47,324 bases of DNA from Lachnospiraceae bacterium (GTDB taxonomy: Bacteria; Bacillota; Clostridia; Lachnospirales; Lachnospiraceae), in assembly GCA_022768465.1 (NCBI GenBank), contig JALELZ010000019.1:1-47324 (forward strand), read 5' to 3'. The notes under the pieces were generated by a model. It did no database searches, was not told the DNA's origin, and saw nothing but the letters and a program-made list of their open reading frames with translations. Position 1 is the first letter of the stretch, and every line of letters begins with the position of its first letter. A program made the position numbers and the translations under genes. Shown in pieces: positions 1 to 8,400 of this stretch.

Positions 1-3
1 AAA

Positions 4-180
4 GGATACGTGTAGCAGCGAGGGAGTGCGAAGCACGAATCGCTGCGTGTATCATTATAAAAAAAGGATACGTGTAGCAGCGAGGGAGTGCGAAGCACGA
101 ATCGCTGCGTGTATCATTATAAAAAAAGGATACGTGCAGCAGCGAGGGAGTGCGAAGCACGAAGCGCTGCGTGTATCATG
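4..180. repeat. Three tandem 62-bp hairpin-forming repeats
   Basis: Three direct copies begin at 4, 66 and 128 with an exact 62-bp period; the third is cut short at about 180, just before uppS. Each unit holds an inverted repeat: GCAGCGA...TCGCTGC outside an inner GTGC-gaa-GCAC hairpin, flanked by GATAC...GTATC. Copies 1 and 2 are nearly identical. Copy 3 carries a few changes, including one that shortens the outer arm by a base pair. The array resembles a REP-type intergenic repeat that has expanded; the first copy may continue outside the window. The downstream gene is most likely frr's neighbour uppS, so the array sits in its leader. Confidence 0.85.
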
Positions 181-195
181 GAAAGAATTTTAAAT

Positions 196-945
196 ATGGA
201 AACAAATAATTTATACATCCCATCCTCCGTTGCCGTCATCATGGACGGAAACGGGCGATGGGCCAAAAAGCGTGGATTGCCGCGCACTATGGGGCATAAG
301 GCAGGCTGTACAGCTATCGAGGCACTCATACCTGAAGCGGGAAAGCTGGGGATCAAGTACTTCACTGTCTATGCTTTTTCGACAGAAAACTGGAAACGTT
401 CTAAGGATGAGGTGGATGGACTCATGCAGCTCTTCCGTTTCTATGCCATGAGACTTTTGAAGCAGGCGAAGGAACATAACGTCCGCATCAGGATGATCGG
501 TGACAGAAGAAGATTTCCGACAGATATCATCGACGCTATCAATAAGCTTGAGGATGAGACAAAGGATAATACCGGCATGACCTTCGTTGTAGCTGCTAAT
601 TACGGCGGAAGAGATGAGATCAGACGTGCTGCAATGAAGCTTGCAGAAGCTTATGTCAATGGAGAGGTTCCTGCCGGAGCATTTGCCGGAGCTGATGATA
701 AGGTTCCTGAGGGAGAGCTTACAGAGGACGGCTTTGCTATGTATCTTGATACTGCGGGCATACCTGACCCTGATCTTATCATAAGAACTTCAGGCGAGCT
801 GAGACTCAGTAATTTCCTTACCTGGCAGTCAGCCTATTCGGAAATAGTTGTTACTGATGTGCTTTGGCCGGATTTCAATAAGGACGAGCTTATTAAATGC
901 ATAGAAGAGTTTAATCACAGAAGCAGAAGATTCGGAGGAGTCTGA
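196..945 (+). CDS. uppS: Undecaprenyl diphosphate synthase (cis-prenyltransferase)
   Basis: Builds the C55 undecaprenyl-PP lipid carrier from FPP and IPP for peptidoglycan and surface polysaccharides. The N-terminus carries the family signature MDGNGRWAKKRG, with the catalytic Asp, followed by HKAG, a YAFSTENW motif, and near the C-terminus RTSGE-R-SNFL and a Y-SE motif. I chose ATG 196, giving 249 aa, the usual family length. An in-frame ATG at 178 lies inside the end of the upstream repeat and has no ribosome binding site; GAAAG precedes 196 at a weak but plausible distance. The frame is open further upstream only because it reads through the 62-bp repeats. cdsA starts 2 bp after the stop, so the genes are surely cotranscribed. 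Confidence 0.95.
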   Translation: METNNLYIPSSVAVIMDGNGRWAKKRGLPRTMGHKAGCTAIEALIPEAGKLGIKYFTVYAFSTENWKRSKDEVDGLMQLFRFYAMRLLKQAKEHNVRIRMIGDRRRFPTDIIDAINKLEDETKDNTGMTFVVAANYGGRDEIRRAAMKLAEAYVNGEVPAGAFAGADDKVPEGELTEDGFAMYLDTAGIPDPDLIIRTSGELRLSNFLTWQSAYSEIVVTDVLWPDFNKDELIKCIEEFNHRSRRFGGV

Positions 946-947
946 TT

Positions 948-1760
948 TTGTTTTGGAAAAGGCTTGCAAGCGGCGTTGTGTTACTGATAGCTGCCATTAT
1001 AGTGATGTATTTGGGCGATCTTCCGCTGCTTTTGTCTGTTGCCGTGCTTTCGCTTATCGGCCAGATGGAGCTTTACAGAGCTATAGGAATAGACCATAAG
1101 GCTATAGCTGTTATTGGATATGCCATGACGGCGGTTTACTATGTATTGCTATATATGCAGGGAAGAGCATATGTTGCAGCTATGATGGTCGGAGCACTGA
1201 TAGTGTTTATGACAGCCTATGTTATAACCTTCCCTGAATATAAAACCGAAGAAATAACAGGAGCATTTTTCGGCATGTGCTATGTGTCGGTGCTTATGAG
1301 CTATGTATACCTCACAAGAATGCTTCATGACGGTTTATTTACGGTGTGGCTTATTCTTTTATGCTCATGGGGCTGTGATACATTGGCATACTGCACCGGA
1401 ATGCTTATAGGCAGACATAAGATGGTGCCGAAGCTGAGTCCTAAGAAAACCTGGGAGGGAGCTGTAGGAGGCGTACTCGGAGCGGCATTGCTTGGATTCA
1501 TCTATGGAGTATTATTCAGAAATAAGATGACGTCTACGATCAGTCCTCTTATAAGCTGTTCTGTTGCCTGCGGAGTTGGAGCTGTTATTTCCATGATAGG
1601 AGACCTTGCGGCATCAGCGATAAAGAGAAATCATGATATTAAGGATTTCGGTCACTGCATACCGGGACACGGAGGCATTTTGGACAGATTTGATTCAGTA
1701 TTATTTACGGCACCGGCGATATATTATACGCTGACGCTTGTGGAGAAATTTATAAAGTAA
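948..1760 (+). CDS. cdsA: Phosphatidate cytidylyltransferase (CDP-diglyceride synthase)
   Basis: Integral membrane enzyme that makes CDP-diacylglycerol from phosphatidic acid and CTP, the branch point of phospholipid synthesis. The 270-aa protein is strongly hydrophobic with about eight membrane segments. Near the C-terminus it has the CdsA signature: SAIKRNHDIKDFGHCIPGHGG followed by LDRFDS, which includes the metal-binding Asp residues. The start is TTG 948, supported by GGAGG at 935-939 inside the uppS 3' end. Family, length and position between uppS and dxr agree with the standard Firmicutes cluster. Confidence 0.95.
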   Translation: MFWKRLASGVVLLIAAIIVMYLGDLPLLLSVAVLSLIGQMELYRAIGIDHKAIAVIGYAMTAVYYVLLYMQGRAYVAAMMVGALIVFMTAYVITFPEYKTEEITGAFFGMCYVSVLMSYVYLTRMLHDGLFTVWLILLCSWGCDTLAYCTGMLIGRHKMVPKLSPKKTWEGAVGGVLGAALLGFIYGVLFRNKMTSTISPLISCSVACGVGAVISMIGDLAASAIKRNHDIKDFGHCIPGHGGILDRFDSVLFTAPAIYYTLTLVEKFIK

Positions 1761-1768
1761 TATGTAAG

Positions 1769-1807
1769 GTCGGGCGAACGTGTTTTATTTACAGCAGTTC
1801 GTCCGGC
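1769..1807 (+). other. 11-bp hairpin between cdsA and dxr
   Basis: Arms 1769-1779 (GTCGGGCGAAC) and 1797-1807 (GTTCGTCCGGC) pair over 11 bp with two G-U wobbles and a 17-nt loop. The following bases (TGTTTGAGTTT) are only moderately T-rich. It could be a weak terminator or an mRNA processing or stability element that separates cdsA and dxr expression. It lies 26 bp before the dxr ATG. Confidence 0.5.
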
Positions 1808-1833
1808 TGTTTGAGTTTAAAACGGAGGCGGCA

Positions 1834-3000
1834 ATGAAGCTTTGTGTTCTTGGAAGTACGGGGTCTATCGGAAGGCAGACTCTTGATGTAGTGAGATCGG
1901 ACAAAGATATAACAGTAACAGCTTTAGCTGCGCTTAAAAATATTGATATGATAACGAAGCAGATCAGGGAGTTTCGTCCGCAGATCTGCTGTATTTATGA
2001 TGAGGAAAAGGCTGCAGAGCTTGTAAAAAGAATTGAAAACGGTCTGATTCCGGAAGCCGAAGACATGAAGGTAGTAAGCGGAATGGACGGACTTATCGAA
2101 TGTGCGGTATACCCGGAGACAGACACGGTGCTTGTCAGTGTTGTCGGAATGATAGGAATTAAGCCTACGATAGAGGCTATAAAGGCAGGCAAAAATATAT
2201 GCCAGGCCAATAAAGAGCCTATTGTATGTGCAGGGCATATAATAATGCCGCTTGCAAAAGAGCACGGAGTAAGGTTTACACCTGTAGATTCGGAGCATTC
2301 CGCTATATATCAGTGTCTTGCCGGTGAAAAGGGCAACAAGATAGATAAGATATATCTTACCTGCTCCGGCGGACCATTCAGAGGAAAGACTCTTGATGAG
2401 CTTAAAAATATCAAGCCTGAGGACGCACTCAAGCATCCGAGCTGGAATATGGGAGCAAAGATAACCATCGACTCATCGACTCTGGTTAATAAGGGTCTTG
2501 AGGTCATAGAGGCGCATTATCTGTTCGATGTGCCTGCAGATGATATTATCGTAGCGGTTCAGCCAGGTTCGATCGTTCATTCAATGGTTCAGTTTGAGGA
2601 CGGAGCTATAAAGGCCCAGCTTGGCGCTCCTGATATGAGAGTTCCTATAGCTTATGCTTTAAGAAACGAAAAGCGTGCGGAATTTAACGGTAAAAAGACA
2701 TTAAGCCTTAATGATATGGCAGAGATCCGTTTTATGGAGCCTGACACAGAAACCTTTAAGGGACTTAAATTAGGAATAGATGCCTGCAGGACAGAGGGCA
2801 GCGTTACCACTGTCTACAATGCTGCAAACGAGGAATGCGTAGCGGCATTTCTTTCCGGAAAGATCGGATACACAGATATTGCAGACGGCATAGAGGCCTG
2901 CATGAAGGCGCATAAAAATATTCCGTCGCCTTCACTTGAAGAAATATTTGAGGCTGAAAAAGAGGCAAGGGCATTTATAAGAAATAAATATAAGCTTTAA
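1834..3000 (+). CDS. dxr: 1-deoxy-D-xylulose 5-phosphate reductoisomerase
   Basis: Second committed step of the MEP isoprenoid pathway: DXP to MEP with NADPH. The protein opens with the NADPH-binding GSTGSIG loop (residues 7-13). It then shows the NKEPIVCAG segment, the DSEHSAIYQ metal and substrate motif, the SGGPFRG flexible-loop region, and HPSWNMG-KITIDSSTLVNKGLE. The start at ATG 1834 gives 388 aa, the normal length, and has GGAGG at 1824-1828. A GTG 18 codons upstream (1780) is in frame but lies in the intergenic hairpin. The pathway partner ispG lies two genes downstream, and uppS uses the pathway's products. Confidence 0.96.
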   Translation: MKLCVLGSTGSIGRQTLDVVRSDKDITVTALAALKNIDMITKQIREFRPQICCIYDEEKAAELVKRIENGLIPEAEDMKVVSGMDGLIECAVYPETDTVLVSVVGMIGIKPTIEAIKAGKNICQANKEPIVCAGHIIMPLAKEHGVRFTPVDSEHSAIYQCLAGEKGNKIDKIYLTCSGGPFRGKTLDELKNIKPEDALKHPSWNMGAKITIDSSTLVNKGLEVIEAHYLFDVPADDIIVAVQPGSIVHSMVQFEDGAIKAQLGAPDMRVPIAYALRNEKRAEFNGKKTLSLNDMAEIRFMEPDTETFKGLKLGIDACRTEGSVTTVYNAANEECVAAFLSGKIGYTDIADGIEACMKAHKNIPSPSLEEIFEAEKEARAFIRNKYKL

Positions 3001-3081
3001 CCAGGCTGCAGCACGGATATCGGACAGCAAGGAATAGAGCAGACACTGATAATACACATAAGAAGGATATAATATATAAGC

Positions 3082-3107
3082 TTTTAAAGTCTGAGCTGAC
3101 TTTAAAA
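3082..3107. promoter_or_regulatory. Perfect 10-bp inverted repeat upstream of rseP
   Basis: TTTTAAAGTC (3082-3091) and GACTTTAAAA (3098-3107) are exact inverted copies around a 6-nt TGAGCT core. The repeat lies in the 143-bp gap between dxr and rseP, 37 bp before the rseP ATG. The right arm runs into A-rich DNA on the plus strand, and the left arm is T-rich on the minus strand, so it could be a weak terminator hairpin or a dimeric-protein operator. I see no clear sigma-A promoter next to it. Confidence 0.5.
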
Positions 3108-3143
3108 TGATGAAAACAAAAATGTGTCAAGGAAAGTATTTTA

Positions 3144-4346
3144 ATGATAAGTATTATTATTTCTGTATTAGCATTGGGCTTTATCATAGCTATTCATGAA
3201 TTCGGGCATTTTATAGTGGCGAGAGCCTTCGGTGTCGGAGTTATTGAATTTTCTATAGGTATGGGGCCGAGACTTTGTTCAAAGGTTCGCGGCAACACCA
3301 GATATTCTTTGAGAGCACTTCCTCTTGGAGGCTCATGCATGATGCTCGGTGAGGAAATGGCAGAGGATGAGGACAGTGAGAGAAGCTCAGGTGCGATAAC
3401 CAACGGAACCTTAAATGCCGATGCACCAAGGATAGACGGCGAAAATATCATTATCGACGGACGTATCTATCACAAAAAGGATCAGTTCGTCGAGAAGAAG
3501 GCATGGCAGAGATTTCTTATTGTAGCCGCCGGACCGATATTTAATTTTATACTGGCGTTTATTTTCGCGCTTATAATAACCTCACACTACGGATATGACA
3601 GGGCAATTATTTCAGATACTACTGCAGGATTGCCGGCTTATGAGGCAGGCTTATCGGAAGGTGACAGGATAACGGGCCTTGCAGTTACAGGAGACCGTTC
3701 AAAGGGAGTCAGGCTGTCAAAGGTCGAAACAGCAAGAGATATTCAGCTTTTCATGGTCGTAAATGCTGCCGCAGTTCAGAATGCAGATGACATTGCGGTG
3801 AGGTACCTTGATGCGGATGACGGCATGAAGGAAAAGGATGTTATCCTTACTCCGCAGTATGATAAAGAGAATAAAACCTACAGACTCGGCTTCACCTACA
3901 GTGCAGCCTATGCCAGGGCAGACAGCTTGGGCGAGATCATTCATTACAGTCTTTATGACGTCGGCTACTGCATACGCTCATCGGTTTATTCGATTAAAAT
4001 GATGATAAGCGGAGCGGTCAGCAGAAAAGATGTCATGGGGCCTGTGAGAATGGTTGCGGTAATGGATAAGACAGTGGAAACCGCATCAGGTTACGGCATG
4101 ACAGCGGCAGCTATGACGCTTTTAAACATTATGATAATCATTTCAGGATCATTGGGAGCCATGAACCTTCTGCCGCTCCCGGCGCTTGACGGAGGAAGAC
4201 TTGTTTTTATAGCTATTGAGCTGCTGACGGGACATGCTGTTCCGAAGGAGCTTGAGGGAAGGATACACATGGCAGGAATGCTTCTGCTCCTTGCACTGAT
4301 GGTATTTATAATGTTTAATGATGTTTCGCTGTTGATATTCGGATAA
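3144..4346 (+). CDS. rseP: RseP/MmpA-type site-2 intramembrane zinc metalloprotease
   Basis: Membrane protease that cleaves transmembrane segments of anti-sigma factors or signal peptides (family knowledge). The first membrane segment carries the HEFGH zinc motif (residues 18-22). The last third has the second site NLLPLPALDGG (about residue 339), the S2P LDG motif. A PDZ-like domain lies between (PAYEAGLSEGDRI, about residue 170). About four membrane segments are visible. AAGGAAAG at 3129-3136 supports the ATG. The 400-aa length is normal. The acidic, insert-like stretch at about residues 70-100 (EDEDSERSSG) is not typical of the short homologues. Position between dxr and ispG is the common clostridial arrangement. 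Confidence 0.93.
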   Translation: MISIIISVLALGFIIAIHEFGHFIVARAFGVGVIEFSIGMGPRLCSKVRGNTRYSLRALPLGGSCMMLGEEMAEDEDSERSSGAITNGTLNADAPRIDGENIIIDGRIYHKKDQFVEKKAWQRFLIVAAGPIFNFILAFIFALIITSHYGYDRAIISDTTAGLPAYEAGLSEGDRITGLAVTGDRSKGVRLSKVETARDIQLFMVVNAAAVQNADDIAVRYLDADDGMKEKDVILTPQYDKENKTYRLGFTYSAAYARADSLGEIIHYSLYDVGYCIRSSVYSIKMMISGAVSRKDVMGPVRMVAVMDKTVETASGYGMTAAAMTLLNIMIIISGSLGAMNLLPLPALDGGRLVFIAIELLTGHAVPKELEGRIHMAGMLLLLALMVFIMFNDVSLLIFG

Positions 4347-4369
4347 CAGCTTCAAGAGGGATACAGCAA

Positions 4370-5449
4370 ATGAGAATGCATACACATGAGGTGAAAATAG
4401 GCAATAAAACTATAGGAGGCAATAATCCTATAGCTATACAGTCGATGTGCAACACAAAGACAGATGATGTTGAGGGTACTGTAAAGCAGATACTTTCGCT
4501 TGAAGCAGCAGGCTGCGACATTATCAGAGTTGCGGTGCCTGATATGAAGGCGGCAGAGGCATTATCAGAGATAAAGAGCCGTATACATATACCGCTTGTA
4601 GCAGACATACATTTTGATTACAGGCTTGCCATAGCAGCGATGGAAAACGGAGCAGATAAGATCAGGATCAATCCGGGAAATATCGGAGGAAGAGAAAATC
4701 TTGAGGCAGTCGTGCGTGTGGCAATGATAAATAATACTCCTATAAGAGTAGGCGTTAATTCAGGCTCTCTTGAAAAAGAGCTGATTGCAAAATACGGCGG
4801 TCATGTCACTGCCGAGGGACTTGTTGAGTCAGCGCTGGATAAGGCGGCAATGATAGAAGAGATGGGCTATGACAGGATAGTCATAAGCATTAAATCCTCA
4901 GATGTGCTTATGTGTGTAAAGGCACATGAGCTCATAAAGGGAAGAACAGAGCATCCGCTTCATGTGGGGATCACCGAGGCCGGCACCGTATGGGCCGGAA
5001 ATATTAAGTCCTCAGTGGGACTTGGTATTATCCTCTATGAAGGAATAGGAGATACCATAAGAGTAAGCCTTACCGGAGATCCTGTTGAGGAGATTAAGAC
5101 TGCAAAGCAGATACTTAAGACCCTCGGACTTAAAACAGGCGGCATAGAGGTAGTCAGCTGTCCTACCTGCGGAAGGACTCAGATAGATCTTGTCGGACTT
5201 GCGGAAAAAGTCAATGAACTTGTATTAAGACCTGAGTATAAGGAGCTTAATATTAAGGTTGCCTGCATGGGCTGTCCGGTAAACGGTCCGGGCGAAGCAA
5301 AGGAAGCGGAGCTTGGCATTTGCGGAGGAAAAGGACAGGGACTCATTATCAGAAAAGGCGAGATCATTAAAAAGGTCGACGAGGACAAGCTGATAGAGGC
5401 ATTTAAGGAAGAACTTGATAAAGAGATAACTGACAGCAAAAAGGTATGA
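4370..5449 (+). CDS. ispG: 4-hydroxy-3-methylbut-2-enyl diphosphate synthase (flavodoxin/ferredoxin)
   Basis: Penultimate MEP-pathway enzyme, a 4Fe-4S protein converting MEcPP to HMBPP. The N-terminal TIM-barrel part has VKIGNK, IQSMCNTKTDD and ADIHFDYRLA. The C-terminal domain holds the cluster cysteines in SCPTCGRTQ (about residue 262) and CMGCPVNGPGEA (about residue 300). The protein is 359 aa, the bacterial short form. AGAGGG upstream fits ATG 4370. Its stop overlaps the polC start in an ATGA arrangement, so translation of polC is probably coupled. Confidence 0.96.
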   Translation: MRMHTHEVKIGNKTIGGNNPIAIQSMCNTKTDDVEGTVKQILSLEAAGCDIIRVAVPDMKAAEALSEIKSRIHIPLVADIHFDYRLAIAAMENGADKIRINPGNIGGRENLEAVVRVAMINNTPIRVGVNSGSLEKELIAKYGGHVTAEGLVESALDKAAMIEEMGYDRIVISIKSSDVLMCVKAHELIKGRTEHPLHVGITEAGTVWAGNIKSSVGLGIILYEGIGDTIRVSLTGDPVEEIKTAKQILKTLGLKTGGIEVVSCPTCGRTQIDLVGLAEKVNELVLRPEYKELNIKVACMGCPVNGPGEAKEAELGICGGKGQGLIIRKGEIIKKVDEDKLIEAFKEELDKEITDSKKV

Positions 5450-8400
5450 AAGAAAGCTTTTCAAATGTATTTGTAAATCTTGATATGGATCTTACCGACA
5501 GGGAGCTCATGAAAAATGCCGAGGTCATAAAGATAAGTGTCTCGGCTGACAGGAGCTCTCTTACGGTATATCTTAGAAATAAAGAAGAAATACCGAGATC
5601 TACCATTCACTCTGCCGAAAAAGCCATCAGAGAAAAAATTTTCGACAATAAGAGCATTCAGATAGAAATACTGATGCTTGCGGCAGAAGGCGGCAGCAGC
5701 GTCGGCAGTCAGACTCATACAGACGGCGGCAGAGCGCAGGGACAGGGAAACGCTGTGTCGGCTCAGCAGCAAAACGGACGTTTTCCTAAAAAGCCGGGGC
5801 AGGACGGATATAAGCAGGCAGAGACTGCATGGACTCCGAAGACTGATAAAAAATCACAGAATCCGGACGTGATATTCGGCTATGATTTTAAGGGCGAGTC
5901 ATTAAAGATATCTACGCTTGAGGACGGAATGGGTGCCGTCATAGTCACCGGAAGGATATTCGGACCTGAGCTTATAAAGACAAGAAACGGTAAATTTATA
6001 TTTAAATTTAATATTACCGATAATACAGATTCTATCTCATGCAGACTTTTCTGCGATGAAAATGCTAAAAATGACTTAGAGGGTAAGCTTAAGGACGGCA
6101 AATATGTATCCATATCGGGAACAGTGGAGCCTCCGAATCAGTATACGCCTGAGCTTACGATAGGCAGGATCAAGAGCATTAAGAAGGCTGAGAATACAGA
6201 TGACAGCCGCATGGATGAGCATGAGGGTGAAAAGAGAGTAGAGTTTGATCTTCATACCAAGATGAGTGATATGGATGGTATAGGCGATGTTAAGACCTAT
6301 ATTAATCTTGCTGTCAAATGGGGATGGAAGGCGCTTTGTATTACTGATAACAATTCAGTTCAGGTATTTCCTACTGCGGCACATTCACTTCCGAAGGGTT
6401 CGGATCTTAAGCTCATCTACGGACTTACAGGAAGTCTTATTAATGATGATAAAAATGCTGTAAGAAAGCCAAAGGGACAGAGCCTTGACGGTGAATTTGT
6501 AGTTTTCGATATAGAGACTACCGGTTTTTCAATGAAGAGAGACCGCATTATAGAGATAGGTGCGGTAAAGGTTAAAAACGGAGTAATTACAGACAGATTC
6601 TCAGAGTTTATTGACCCTGAGAGACCTATCCCTCCGCATATCACTGAGCTTACCACCATCACTGACGATCAGGTAAGAGGCGCAGGAAATTATGAATACT
6701 GGATACCGAAATTTATTGAGTTTATAGGCGGAAACGATGTACCTGTAGTAGGCCACAACGCAATGTTCGATGTGGGCTTTGTAAAAAACTATGCAGGTCT
6801 TTTAGGTATTCATTTTGATCCGACTGTTGTGGATACTCTGGGGCTTTCTCACATGCTCCTTAAAAATCTGTTCAGAAATAAGCTTGATAACATTGCAAAG
6901 GAGCTCAATGTTGTACTTTCCACGCATCATAGAGCGGTAGCCGATGCCGAGGCTACAGCAGGAATATTCCTTGCATTTGTTAAAATGCTTAAGGAGCGAG
7001 ATATTAACGATCTTGATGCGCTTTATGCAGCTGACGAGATGGATGCGGCAACTATAAAAAAGCTTCATCCGAATGCATTTACACTTATAGCTAAAAATGA
7101 CTTCGGACGTACAAATATGTATCGTCTTGTTTCGACTGCGCATATAGATTACCTTCATAATAATGAGCCGAGGATGCCGAAATCCCTCGTCGACAAGGTG
7201 AGAGACGGATTGCTTATAGGAAGCGGCAGCGAGGACGGCGAAATCTATGATGAAGTATTCAGAGACGTAGGAGACGATGAGCTTATTAAGGATGCTTCCT
7301 TCTATGATTATTTTGAGGTCGTGCCGCCGTCAAATCTTGCTTATCTTATAAATGATAATAAGGTTCCGATTGACAGCATGCAGGATATCTATAATGCCAC
7401 TAAAAGGATCATTGACATAGCAGATAAATTGGGAAAGCCTGTTGTTGCTGCGGGAAATGTTCATTTTGCGGAAAAGGGCGAATCGATCTACAGAAAGATA
7501 ATCAAATATTTTGAGGCTTCTTCAAAGGGCAGAAGATTCAATGAGGGCAAATTCGGAACCGAGCTTTACTTAAGAACTACGGATGAAATGCTTGAGGAAT
7601 TTGCATTCTTGGGAGATGAGCTTGCAAGGAAGATAGTTATCGAAAATCCGTCAATGCTTGCTGATATGTGTGAAAGGATCGATCCTGTAAGACCGGATAA
7701 ATGTCCTCCGGTCATCGAGAATTCGGATAAGGAGCTTGAGGATGCCTGCTACGCCACAGCTAAAAGCCTCTACGGTGATGAGCTTCCGGATATAGTAAAG
7801 AGCCGACTTGATAAGGAGCTTAATTCTATCATATCGAACGGATATTCGGTCATGTATATTATAGCAAAGCGACTTGTGCAGGACAGCATGGAGCATGGTT
7901 ATCTGGTAGGCTCAAGAGGTTCTGTAGGTTCATCTCTTGCAGCAACCTTCGGAGGTATTTCCGAGGTCAATCCGCTGCCGCCGCATTACAGATGTCCGAA
8001 GTGCCATTATTCGGATTTTGATTCGGATATAGTTAAGGAATACAGTACCAGAGCCGGTTATGATATGCCGGACAGGGACTGCCCTGTCTGCGGAACCAGA
8101 CTTGTAAAGGACGGCTTCGACATACCGTTTGAGACCTTCCTCGGCTTTAAGGGAGATAAGGAGCCTGATATAGACCTTAACTTTGCAGGAGTTTATCAGC
8201 CGAATGCACATAGATATACAGAGGTGCTTTTCGGAAAGGGACAGACCTTCAAGGCAGGAACCGTAGGAACCGTGCAGGATAAAACTGCCTATGGCTATGT
8301 GCTCAGATATAATGAGGATCACAAAAAGGCTGTGCTTGCCAAAAATCCTGATGCACAGATAAAAAGGATGCGACGTGCGGAGATAGAGAGACTTGCTCAG

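Noticed and set aside
4-180. CRISPR-like array from three regular repeats
   Set aside because: The whole 62-bp unit is repeated with no unique spacers, and no cas gene is present.
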